Made by a program: the position numbers and the translations under genes. From positions 1-36,915 of the forward strand of contig CAMVFC010000021.1 in NCBI GenBank assembly GCA_947166655.1: a DNA stretch of 36,915 nt, given 5' to 3'. The notes under the pieces were generated by a model. The model worked only from the letters and a program-made list of their open reading frames with translations, had not been told where the DNA came from and ran no database searches. The stretch comes from an uncultured Prevotellaceae bacterium. GTDB taxonomy: Bacteria; Bacteroidota; Bacteroidia; Bacteroidales; Bacteroidaceae. Below, piece after piece: positions 25,841 to 33,275 of the stretch. Numbering within the stretch: position 1 is the first letter of the stretch; every line of letters begins with the position of its first letter.

Positions 25841-26033
25841 AGACCCACCCCCAGCCCCTCCCGTGAGGGAGGGGGGAGACCCACCCCGCCCTGCGGGCAC
25901 CCCTCCCGTAAGGGAGGGGAGAAAGCTGGCGCGCAGCTTTCGAGCGATAGCGAGGCTCTCTCCCTCACGGGAGAGCGGGGAGAGGGTCTTTTCCCCTCCC
26001 TCACGGGAGAGCGGGGAGAGGGTCTTTCCCCCA
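25841..26033. repeat. GC-rich palindromic repeat family R3, left copy
   Basis: Built from CCCCTCCCGTGAGGGAGGGG-type hairpins around a unique middle (CTGGCGCGCAGCTTTCGAGC then GATAGCGAGGCTCTC). Positions 25911-25990 are the reverse complement of 26577-26656 with a single mismatch over 80 nt. A short GAGAGCGGGGAGAGGGTCTT segment is tandemly duplicated (ending 25990 and 26027). It occupies the leader of the HU-related gene. Confidence 0.88.
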
Positions 26034-26060
26034 ATTCTCTAACCTTAAATCTTTACTACT

Positions 26061-26561
26061 ATGGCAACTGTAAAAGCACTCCAGCCTGTCAAGTACAGCG
26101 TCGCCCTGCGGAAGAATCCCATGGACGAGAACGAGCCCAAGAAGGCTTATGCGAACATCCAGCTCACCGGCGTCCTGAACATCGCGCAGTTCGCTCGCCA
26201 CATCCAGGACCACAACACGGTCTTCAGCACCGGCACCATCGTCGGCGTGCTCACGGAGATGTCCCACTGTCTGCGAGAACTGCTCATGCAGGGCTTCAAG
26301 GTGGACCTCGGCGACCTCGGCATCTTCTACCCCAGCATCAGCAGCACGGGAGCCTCCACGCTGGAGAAGTTCTCCGAGCAGAACATCACCAAGTTCGGCG
26401 CCAACTACCTGATGAGCGAGGCCCTGAAGGACATGCGCCCCGAAGTGCAGTTCGAGAAGGTGCCCACCCGCAAGGCCGTGGCTGCCACCCTCAAGGCACA
26501 GGTCGGCGGCGGCACCAGCGCCGACTGGAGCGACGTCGAGGACGACGACACGAATCCGTAA
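26061..26561 (+). CDS. HU-related DNA-binding protein (HU-HIG type)
   Basis: A 166-residue protein starting MATVKALQPVKYSVALRKNP. It matches the Bacteroidetes histone-like HU-related family (HU-HIG domain): an N-terminal extension with VALRKNPMDENEPKKAYANI, then helices IAQFARHIQDHN and IVGVLTEMSHCLRELLMQG, then the HU-type strand pair VDLGDLGIFYPSISSTGA and a C-terminal tail that is acidic (VEDDDTNP). Members are expected to bind DNA as dimers; they commonly neighbour a smalltalk-protein gene, as here. The gene is enclosed by two inverted copies of repeat R3. Confidence 0.88.
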   Translation: MATVKALQPVKYSVALRKNPMDENEPKKAYANIQLTGVLNIAQFARHIQDHNTVFSTGTIVGVLTEMSHCLRELLMQGFKVDLGDLGIFYPSISSTGASTLEKFSEQNITKFGANYLMSEALKDMRPEVQFEKVPTRKAVAATLKAQVGGGTSADWSDVEDDDTNP

Positions 26562-26576
26562 TGAAAGTGAAAAATG

Positions 26577-26732
26577 AAGACCCTCTCCCCGCTCTCCCGT
26601 GAGGGAGAGAGCCTCGCTATCGCTCGAAAGCTGCGCGCCAGCCTTCTCCCCTCCCTCACGGGAGGGGCTGGGGGTGGGTCTCTCCCCTCCCTCACGGGAG
26701 GGGTGCCCGCAGGGCGGGGTGGGTCTTCTTTT
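26577..26732. repeat. GC-rich palindromic repeat family R3, right copy (inverted)
   Basis: The inverted partner of the left R3 copy; 26577-26656 matches the complement of 25911-25990 at 79 of 80 positions. Further hairpins (CCCTCCCTCACGGGAGGGG, twice) and GTGCCCGCAGGGCGGGGTGG also have counterparts in the left copy, in a different order. It starts 15 nt after the HU stop and ends in CTTCTTTTTT, so it may act as a terminator. Confidence 0.88.
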
Positions 26733-26760
26733 TTATCTTTAACTTTATTTTCCAATACCT

Positions 26761-27006
26761 ATGAACAAGCAGAGCCTGCACCAAATCGTGCAAATCATCA
26801 TCGCCATCCTCACGGCCCTTGCCACGTCGCTGACGGCACAGAGCTGCATCAAGCAGCGCAAGGCGCGGATGACCCCCAAAGTGGCCGCCATCATGGTGGC
26901 TCCCCACAAGGCTGACATGCAGAAGGCACACGACACGGACATCAAGGTGCTTGTGGTCACCGACCGCGACACCGCCTGCGTGGCCACCGTCTGCAACCAT
27001 CATTAG
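26761..27006 (+). CDS. Smalltalk-like small membrane/lipoprotein with C-terminal extension
   Basis: An 81-residue protein. The N-terminal 30 residues (MNKQSLHQIVQIIIAILTAL, then ATSLTAQSC) form one hydrophobic helix ending in a lipobox-like TAQSC, resembling the tiny smalltalk proteins found downstream of HU-related genes in Bacteroidetes. Unlike those proteins (about 30-35 residues), this one continues for about 50 polar residues, KQRKARMTPKVAAIMV onward, ending in CNHH. Start is the first ATG after the T-rich end of repeat R3. The amidase gene that often follows smalltalk is absent here. Function unknown. Confidence 0.65.
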   Translation: MNKQSLHQIVQIIIAILTALATSLTAQSCIKQRKARMTPKVAAIMVAPHKADMQKAHDTDIKVLVVTDRDTACVATVCNHH

Positions 27007-27040
27007 CGAAACCCGTTTTTTGCATCGTGATTGTTTTGAG

Positions 27041-27350
27041 TTAAAGAGTTCAAGTTTCGGTTGTTCATAAACCACAGATTAAACAGATTAAGCTTGTCTT
27101 CTGCGTGATCATTTCACCGTGTTATTACACAGATTTCATGCAGCACGCTTCGCTGGTGCTAACGGCTACGAGCAGGCGCAACACTCGAAAGCTGCGAAGC
27201 CTTTCGCAGCGTAATCTGTGAAATTGAAATAGTCAGTGTAATTATGCACTGAAAGAGAGGGAAGTTGGGATGGAACGCAGGAAGGAGAATCTGTGTGAAT
27301 CTGCGTAATCTGTGGTACAGGAGAACTTCCGAAACTTGAATTAAAGAGTT
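27041..27350. repeat. Long imperfect palindromic intergenic element, copy 2 (MITE-like)
   Basis: Inverted arms: TTCAAGTTTCGG (27049-27060) with CCGAAACTTGAA (27329-27340), and ACCACAGATT (27071-27080) with AATCTGTGGT (27307-27316). Outside both arms is TTAAAGAGTT (27041-27050 and 27341-27350), here as a direct repeat. The core at 27128-27220 matches, inverted, the core of copy 1 (215-308), including runs GCGAAAGGCTT and GCGAAGCGTGCTG. No gene is supported inside. It separates the accessory module from the signalling operon. Confidence 0.78.
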
Positions 27351-27382
27351 TGTTGTTTTGAATTAAGTTTTTCATGGTTCTG

Positions 27383-27412
27383 AAACGGCCGGTCTGCGAA
27401 GATAGGCCGTTT
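27383..27412 (+). terminator. Hairpin with T-rich tail upstream of the signalling operon
   Basis: AAACGGCC (27383-27390) pairs with GGCCGTTT (27405-27412) across a 14-nt loop and is followed by TCCTTT. It could stop read-through from the accessory module before the signalling-operon promoter. Stem is only 8 bp, so moderate confidence. Confidence 0.55.
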
Positions 27413-27489
27413 TCCTTTAGAGCGCGTCGTTCGTCAGCCGCACAGATAGAGACTCTTCCCTCTTTCCCGTCATTTTTTTTATGAAAGTC

Positions 27490-27521
27490 TTTCCTGTTTC
27501 TGAAAATAATCATTATCTTTG
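27490..27521 (+). promoter_or_regulatory. Promoter of the five-gene signalling operon
   Basis: TATCTTTG (27514-27521) fits TAnnTTTG; 20 nt upstream is TTTC (27490-27493), a 3 of 4 match to the -33 TTTG. The predicted leader to the response-regulator ATG is about 70 nt. Confidence 0.7.
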
Positions 27522-27596
27522 CAGCGCAAACACGCGAAAGCAAAGTAGAAACATTCAAATAAAAAATAGAAATAACCCCTATACAAAGAAAACAAG

Positions 27597-28763
27597 ATGG
27601 CTGCCATAAAGATTCTCAGCGTGGACGACGAGGCCCCTCTGGAGCTGCTCATGAAGCAATATTTCCGCAGGAAGATACGCAACGGCGAGTACGAGTTCTT
27701 CTTCGCCCACAACGGCCTGGAGGCCCTGGCCGTGCTGTATAACCACCCCGACATCGAGATCATCCTCTCGGACATCAACATGCCCGAAATGGACGGACTG
27801 ACGCTGCTGGCCAAGGTGAACGAGATGCGAAACCCCGCGCTGCGCGTGATCATGGTGAGCGCCTACGGCGACATGAAGAACATCCGGCAGGCGATGAACA
27901 ACGGAGCCTTCGACTTCGCCACCAAGCCCATCGATATGGACGACCTCAGCGTGACCATCGAGAAGGCCATCGAGCAGATCACCTACGTACATGCCTCGCA
28001 GAAGGAGCACTCGCAGCTGGAGTCGCTGCGCAAGGATCTCGACGCCGCACGCGACATACAGCAATATATCTTGCCGCGCGTCTTCCCGCCCTTCCCCGAG
28101 GAGGCCGGACGCCTCGACATCTTCGCCTCCATGGAGGCCGCCAAGGAGGTGGGAGGCGACTTCTACGACTTCTTTCGCATCGACGAGGACCGCATAGCGC
28201 TGGTCATCGCTGACGTCTGCGGAAAGGGTATCCCTGCTGCGCTCTTCATGGCGGTGAGCCGAACCATGATCCGCGCCAAGGGCTCGCAGTGCAAGCACGT
28301 GGGCGAGTGCCTCACGGAGTCCAACCACCTGCTGGCATCGTACTCCATCGACTGCATGTTCCTCACCGTCTTCTACGCCATCTACAATATGCGGACGGGC
28401 GAGCTGACCTACGCCAACGCCGGGCACAACCCGCCACGGCTGCTGCACGCCGACGGCAGCGTGGAGGAACTGCCGCTGGCGAAGAACACCATCGTCGGGG
28501 CCTTCGACGGCATCGAATACCTCGAGGACTCCCTGCAGATGCAGCCCGGAGACTCACTGGTGATGTACACCGACGGCGTCACAGAGGCCATCAACCCCGC
28601 CGAGGAGGAATTCGGCACGGAGCGTCTCGACGCCATCCTCGGGGCACACGCCGGAGAAGGCTGTCAGCAGATTGTGGAGAGCGTCAAGGGGGGACTGAAC
28701 GACTTCGTGGACGGTGCCGAGCAGAGCGACGACATCACGCTGCTGGTAGTGAAGAGAAAGTAA
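27597..28763 (+). CDS. Response regulator fused to PP2C/SpoIIE-type phosphatase
   Basis: A 388-residue protein. The receiver domain (1-125) has the acidic pair Asp10/Asp11, phospho-acceptor Asp59 in LSDINMPEMDG, Ser88 and Lys110 in DFATKPID, all intact. A linker helix (about 130-160, ending LDAARDIQQYILPRVFPP) leads to an RsbU/SpoIIE phosphatase domain (160-388) with metal-binding Asp residues in EVGGDFYDFF, VIADVCGKGIPAALFM, DGVTEA and the C-terminal QSDDITLLVV. This architecture normally turns phosphorelay input into dephosphorylation of a STAS-type protein. First gene of the operon; the kinase in the same operon at 33262 is the natural input. No STAS or anti-sigma gene is present in the window. 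Confidence 0.93.
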   Translation: MAAIKILSVDDEAPLELLMKQYFRRKIRNGEYEFFFAHNGLEALAVLYNHPDIEIILSDINMPEMDGLTLLAKVNEMRNPALRVIMVSAYGDMKNIRQAMNNGAFDFATKPIDMDDLSVTIEKAIEQITYVHASQKEHSQLESLRKDLDAARDIQQYILPRVFPPFPEEAGRLDIFASMEAAKEVGGDFYDFFRIDEDRIALVIADVCGKGIPAALFMAVSRTMIRAKGSQCKHVGECLTESNHLLASYSIDCMFLTVFYAIYNMRTGELTYANAGHNPPRLLHADGSVEELPLAKNTIVGAFDGIEYLEDSLQMQPGDSLVMYTDGVTEAINPAEEEFGTERLDAILGAHAGEGCQQIVESVKGGLNDFVDGAEQSDDITLLVVKRK

Positions 28764-28784
28764 AGAGACTCTTCCCGAACGACT

Positions 28785-28823
28785 GGACTCTCCCCCTCCC
28801 TTCCGGAAGGGCGGGGGGAGTCC
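28785..28823 (+). other. Strong GC-rich hairpin between first and second operon genes
   Basis: GGACTCTCCCCCTCCCTTCC followed at once by GGAAGGGCGGGGGGAGTCC forms a nearly perfect 19-bp stem in the 81-nt gap. The arms resemble those of repeat R2 (CTCCC, GGGAGGGCGGGGGGAGAGTCC) without its central part. It is followed by GGAAAAATAAAA, not a T tract, so it may act as a processing or stability element or partial attenuator rather than a true terminator. Confidence 0.6.
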
Positions 28824-28844
28824 GGAAAAATAAAACATTGAAAA

Positions 28845-30407
28845 GTGAACAGACACTACGTTATCATCGGTCTCATGGGTATCGCACTGCTGGCCGTGCT
28901 GGCGGTGGGGTGGCACATACGGCAGCTCAACCGGCAGCGCATCAGTGAGCTGGAGACGGAACTCGGCGCGCTGCGCGAACGCGAGAAGCAGTCGGTCGTG
29001 GACCGGCGCGTGAGCCGCCAGATGGAGCAGATTGCCTACGGCCAGCAGGCGCTCTCCGAGGAGCGCAGCCGCGAAGCTATCCGACAGTCGGAAATTGCCC
29101 AGGAGATGACGCTGCGCTCTGAGAATGAGCGTAAGAAGGCCATCGAGGCACAGAACACGGCCGAGCAGGCGGCGGGTGAGGCCATGAGGGCCTACCGTCT
29201 GGCCGAACAGCAGCGCCAGGAGGCTGACGCGCAGCGGCGTCAGGCGGTGCACGCCAAGCAGGTGACGGACACGCTGAATTACCTCTCGCTGGCCAGGACG
29301 CTGGGATCTCAGTCCTATGCCATCTTCCGGGCTGGCGACACGGAGCTCGGTAACATGCTGGCCTACGCAGCTTACCTTTATACACGCGACTACCACGGTG
29401 ATCTCTTCGCACCCGCTGTCTTCCAGGCCTTGATGCAGTCGGCAGGCGGACGGCGTGAGTTCAATGTCCACCACGGTGCCATCGCTGCCACCGAGATCTC
29501 GGCCAAGGACGGTCACCTGCTGACGGTCAGTGTCTACGGCGAAGTCTTTCAGCACCGGATGCAGGGAGGCCAGATGAGTACTACGCGCCTGATGAACGAC
29601 AGACGCTACTGCTTCCGCGACGCCTATGCCGCTGCGGGGGGAAAGGACTACGCCGTCAGCCACACAGGACATCTGGCCATCGCGGAGGAGGGGCAGGTGA
29701 GGGTGGTGCCCATAGAGGGAGTCGACCGACCCTTCTGTCTGAGGAGCATGAACGGTGGGCGCCACTTGTTGATTATCGGCGAGAACAGCATTGCACTGCT
29801 CGACCTTGCCACGGACAAGATCATCGGCTCGCGAAGCTTGGACTTCCGCGTGGCCTGTGCAGGACGACGGGCCGACAGACCTCTGCTCTTCGACAACGGG
29901 GGAAAAATGCACCTCGTGCGTACCCTGGACGAAATCTCCACCGAGAGTGTGCCCGTGTCCGGGCAGGTCACTGCCTATGCTACCGACGCGCGAAACCGAC
30001 GCGCAGCCTATGGCATGGCCGATGGAACAATCTGGCTCTCTGAGCAGGGCGGCAAGGCCTCTAAGCTCGTAGGACACCTCTCGCAGGTGACGAAGATGCG
30101 CTTCGACGATGAACGCCTCTATTCGTCGAGCTACGATGGCAAGCTGCTCTTCTGGATGACAGCCGACCCGCAGATTAAACCCATCACGCTGTTCCAGACG
30201 GGCAGCTGGCTCTCCGACTTCGTCTTCACTGCCGACAAGGAATACATCTGGACGGGCGAGCACAACGGTAAACTCACGGAGTACCTCATCTCGCTGGAAA
30301 AGATAGCCCAGCGACTGCGCAAGAACGTCGGTCGCGACTTCACACAGGAAGAATGGGACTACTACGTCGGAAAAGGAATCCCTATGCGACAGCTGACGAA
30401 AGAGTAA
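28845..30407 (+). CDS. Membrane-anchored coiled-coil protein with WD40-like propeller
   Basis: A 520-residue protein using a GTG start (28845-28847). One membrane helix lies at about residues 5-27 (VIIGLMGIALLAVLAVG). Residues about 32-145 are a long Arg/Glu/Gln-rich coiled coil. From about 150 a helical linker (ARTLGSQSYAIFRAGDTELG) leads to a beta-propeller-like region (210-490) with WD-type blades such as LVGHLSQVTKMRFDDERLYS and SSYDGKLLFWM. Similar coiled-coil plus propeller halves occur in large WD40 signalling proteins. It would face the cytoplasm or periplasm depending on topology; the positive RQLNRQR after the helix favours the C-terminal part in the cytoplasm. Likely a scaffold for the operon's signalling proteins (inference). 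Confidence 0.8.
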   Translation: MNRHYVIIGLMGIALLAVLAVGWHIRQLNRQRISELETELGALREREKQSVVDRRVSRQMEQIAYGQQALSEERSREAIRQSEIAQEMTLRSENERKKAIEAQNTAEQAAGEAMRAYRLAEQQRQEADAQRRQAVHAKQVTDTLNYLSLARTLGSQSYAIFRAGDTELGNMLAYAAYLYTRDYHGDLFAPAVFQALMQSAGGRREFNVHHGAIAATEISAKDGHLLTVSVYGEVFQHRMQGGQMSTTRLMNDRRYCFRDAYAAAGGKDYAVSHTGHLAIAEEGQVRVVPIEGVDRPFCLRSMNGGRHLLIIGENSIALLDLATDKIIGSRSLDFRVACAGRRADRPLLFDNGGKMHLVRTLDEISTESVPVSGQVTAYATDARNRRAAYGMADGTIWLSEQGGKASKLVGHLSQVTKMRFDDERLYSSSYDGKLLFWMTADPQIKPITLFQTGSWLSDFVFTADKEYIWTGEHNGKLTEYLISLEKIAQRLRKNVGRDFTQEEWDYYVGKGIPMRQLTKE

Positions 30408-30410
30408 CAT

Positions 30411-30450
30411 TTGAAAAATTGAAAAATTGAAAAATTGAAAGATTGAATTT
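30411..30450. repeat. 8-bp tandem repeat TTGAAAAA
   Basis: Three exact TTGAAAAA units (30411-30434), then TTGAAAGA and TTGAATTT. It starts 3 nt after the stop of the propeller gene. The same 8-bp phase appears as TTGAAATA TTGAAAAA at 71-86 beside the first palindromic element. Confidence 0.85.
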
Positions 30451-30464
30451 TTGGAGCAGCGAGC

Positions 30465-30489
30465 GCCATAAGAGCTTGCTCTTGAATGG
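30465..30489 (+). other. Short hairpin in the 153-nt operon gap
   Basis: GCCAT-AAGAGC-TT-GCTCTT-GA-ATGGC: an 11-bp interrupted stem with a 2-nt loop. Not followed by a T tract. Possibly an RNA-processing element between the propeller gene and the sensor gene; otherwise nothing else is visible in this gap except the 8-bp repeats. Confidence 0.4.
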
Positions 30490-30560
30490 CCGAGTCGTGA
30501 CAAAAGTCAGCGAAACTAAAGATAGAAAAGAGGGCCTCACAAAAACTGCAATATTCCATT

Positions 30561-33275
30561 ATGACAGACGAGAGACTAAAGTTCAGCGTTGGCTGGCAGG
30601 TGATGTTCAGGCTCCTGCTGCCTGCCGTCATACTCTTCCACTTGCTTTGCCCACGAGAGTGCCGTGCACAGGGACTCCCTCGGATAAGGAACTTCACGGC
30701 AGAGGAGTACGGCGGGCATAACCGCAGCTATGACATCGCCGTCGGAGAGGACGGAACTGTCTATGTGGCCAACTTCGAGGGGCTGCTCTACTACGACCGA
30801 GCGCAGTGGCGCATGATACACACGCCCGAAATCAGCCGAGTTACTGTCGTCTACCGCGACAGCAAGGACAATATTTGGGTGGGAGGCTATGACTTCTTCG
30901 CAAGGCTGCAGCGGCAGCACAACGGTGCACTCTGTCTGCAGCCCGTAGGGAAAAAGGGAATCTTCAAGGGCGAGGTGGTGGTAATCTTTGAAGAGGACGG
31001 AGACGTACGCTTCCTGGCCACTGACAAGAATATATATAAGGTAGCGTACACGAAGGGCAAGAGCGAACCCGACGTCGTGCTGGTGAAGCATACCAACGTT
31101 AACCTCAACGAGGGGCTGGAGGCAGAGGTCGTCTCGCTGCAAGCCCTGAAGAACGGTGAGCAGGATATCGTGCTGAACGACGTCACGCAGACCCTGTCTA
31201 TCGGCGGAGGTCTGCAGGTGAAGGTGAAGAGGAACTCCGGACTCATCATCACCGATGACCACGGGCGCGAACTGTACACGATTACTGAGGACAACGGACT
31301 ATGCTCTAATCAGGTGGCCTACGTTGATTACGACGGTCATGGACTGCTCTGGGGTGTCACCGTACATGGCATCTTTGCCATCGAACTACCTTCCATCTAC
31401 AGCTATTTTCTCAGCAAAGACGGCCTCACGGGCGAGGTGCATGCCATCACGTCCTTTGCCGGAAAGGTCTTCGTCGGCGGCACTGGCGGTCTCTTCGTCG
31501 TCGACAACCGTCAGTGTCGGCGTCTCCCCGAAATCAACAATATCTGCTGGACGCTCTGCGAGAGCAGTCAGGGCCTCCTCGCCGCCACCTCCAGCGGCAT
31601 CTATAAGGTAGCCGTGAACGGTGACGTCAGCCGTCTGACGGACAACGCGACGACGGCCCTCTTCGTTGACGGCGACAAGGTCTATGCCGGAGAAGCCGAC
31701 GGCGTATGGTGCTACCAGGCTGGAAGGCGCACTGCCGTGAACGCATTGCCGCTGGTGACCGAGATCCGGCAAGGCAGGCAGGGACAGCTTTGGTTCCGCA
31801 ACGTGCACGGAGAGACCATCGGCACTGATCCCGGTAAGGTCAGGCTGCCAGCCGAGGAACTCTCCAGTCAACAGCTCAAACCGCTGGATAAAATAGACGT
31901 GAAGGCGCAGTACCGCCATGGCAGTCAGGTCTGGATGGGAGGCGATGAAGTGCTGGCCATCATTGACACCGCACAGGAAGAACAGCCCATGGACCGCCAC
32001 ATACGCTTCCGCTCCATCGTCATGACTGGCGACAGCATCCTCTGGGGTGGATACGGCGAACAGCCCAGACGCCTTCACCCGATTGCCAACGATGAGGGCC
32101 ACCTGCATTTTTTCTATGCCCTCGACCATGCCCCGCTCTCCGGGCAGACCCTTTACCGCTATCGCCTTAACAAGAGTGCGTGGAGCTCGTGGACCGAGAA
32201 ACAGGACATAGAGTTTTTTAACCTGCCGCCCGGATCGTTTACCCTCAGCGTGCAGGCACAGATGGCCAACGGGGAACTCTCGGAGGTGGCTGTCGTGGAT
32301 TTCAGCATCGCTTATCCCTTGATGATGCGGTGGTACATGGTCGTCCTGTATTTCATTCTCCTGGCGTACCTCCTTTATCTGCTCTTCCGCTACCGCCTCA
32401 AGCGGCTGCAGAAGGAAAAAATAAAGCTCGAAAAAATCGTTGAGCAGCGGACGGCCGACTTGCGCAGCGCACAGCACGAACTGATTCGTCAGGAGAAGAT
32501 GGCCACCGTCGGTAAACTCACCGAGGGACTCATCGACCGCATCCTTAACCCGATGAACTATATCATCAACTTTTCTAAGATCTCCAACGACCTGCTCAAA
32601 GACCTCAAGGAGAACGTCGAGAAGAACAAGGAACAGATGGATGAGGATGATTACGCGGACACGCTCGACGTGCTCGGGATGCTCAGCGAAAACCTGCAGA
32701 ACGTCGACCAGTACGGACAGAACACCACACGCACTCTGAAGGCGATGGAAGAAATGCTCAAAGACCGCACTGGAGGATACGTTGACATGGATTGGCTGCC
32801 TGTGCTGCAGCAGAACGCACAGATGCTGGACAACTACTTCGCGCACGAGAAGCAGCAGTACCATATCGCTACCAGCGTCAGACTGCCTGCGACGCCGCTA
32901 CCCCTGCACGGTAATCCGGACATGCTGAGCAAGACGGTGATGAGCCTGCTCGGAAACGCGGTCTATGCCGTCGTGAAGAAAGCACAGCGCGCTGACTTCC
33001 AGCCTGAAGTGACCATGGAAGTAGAAATTGTGGACGACCAATACGTCTTGAAAATCAAGGATAATGGTGTCGGTATCGAAGAAACAATCCTTCACAAGAT
33101 CTTCGATCCCTTCTTCACCACCAAGACTACGGACGAGGCAGCAGGCGTCGGACTCTACCTCAGCCGCGAAATCATTCAGAACCACGGAGGCGACATCAGC
33201 GTAGCATCCGTGAAGGACCAATACACGGAGTTTACCATCACGTTACCTAAAAACAATTCGAATGACAGAGATTGA
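30561..33275 (+). CDS. Propeller sensor histidine-kinase homolog lacking the phospho-acceptor His
   Basis: A 904-residue membrane protein. A signal/anchor (about 12-37, ending ECRAQ) precedes periplasmic two-component-regulator-propeller repeats (for example DGTVYVANFEGLLYYD, DNIWVGGYD) up to about 500, a Y_Y_Y-like beta domain (about 515-575, ending GSFTLSVQAQMANGE) and a membrane helix (587-608). The kinase part begins after a coiled coil (EKIVEQRTADLRSAQHEL). In the H-box, where the next gene has AGIAHEIQNP, this protein has EGLIDRILNP: Asp659 replaces His and Arg660 replaces Glu. The ATPase boxes look preserved (Asn799 in LLGNAVYAV; DNGVGIEE from 834; DPFFTTK; GVGLYLS). It therefore probably binds ATP but cannot autophosphorylate on His; it may act with the kinase encoded next, with which it overlaps by 14 nt. 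Confidence 0.92.
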   Translation: MTDERLKFSVGWQVMFRLLLPAVILFHLLCPRECRAQGLPRIRNFTAEEYGGHNRSYDIAVGEDGTVYVANFEGLLYYDRAQWRMIHTPEISRVTVVYRDSKDNIWVGGYDFFARLQRQHNGALCLQPVGKKGIFKGEVVVIFEEDGDVRFLATDKNIYKVAYTKGKSEPDVVLVKHTNVNLNEGLEAEVVSLQALKNGEQDIVLNDVTQTLSIGGGLQVKVKRNSGLIITDDHGRELYTITEDNGLCSNQVAYVDYDGHGLLWGVTVHGIFAIELPSIYSYFLSKDGLTGEVHAITSFAGKVFVGGTGGLFVVDNRQCRRLPEINNICWTLCESSQGLLAATSSGIYKVAVNGDVSRLTDNATTALFVDGDKVYAGEADGVWCYQAGRRTAVNALPLVTEIRQGRQGQLWFRNVHGETIGTDPGKVRLPAEELSSQQLKPLDKIDVKAQYRHGSQVWMGGDEVLAIIDTAQEEQPMDRHIRFRSIVMTGDSILWGGYGEQPRRLHPIANDEGHLHFFYALDHAPLSGQTLYRYRLNKSAWSSWTEKQDIEFFNLPPGSFTLSVQAQMANGELSEVAVVDFSIAYPLMMRWYMVVLYFILLAYLLYLLFRYRLKRLQKEKIKLEKIVEQRTADLRSAQHELIRQEKMATVGKLTEGLIDRILNPMNYIINFSKISNDLLKDLKENVEKNKEQMDEDDYADTLDVLGMLSENLQNVDQYGQNTTRTLKAMEEMLKDRTGGYVDMDWLPVLQQNAQMLDNYFAHEKQQYHIATSVRLPATPLPLHGNPDMLSKTVMSLLGNAVYAVVKKAQRADFQPEVTMEVEIVDDQYVLKIKDNGVGIEETILHKIFDPFFTTKTTDEAAGVGLYLSREIIQNHGGDISVASVKDQYTEFTITLPKNNSNDRD

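Noticed and set aside
25495..26034. Open frames across the GC-rich repeats, Pro/Ser/Arg-rich on both strands
   Set aside because: They translate palindromic repeats into low-complexity peptides; none has a family resemblance, so the region is treated as promoter plus repeats.
28554..30503. A 649-codon open frame on the minus strand opposite the propeller gene
   Set aside because: It is antisense to a well-supported gene, has no recognisable domain, is rich in residues expected from a shadow frame and covers two real genes plus their gap.
31386..32864. A 492-codon minus-strand open frame inside the sensor gene
   Set aside because: It lies wholly antisense to the propeller/kinase coding region, whose domains are clear; high GC content gives long chance frames.
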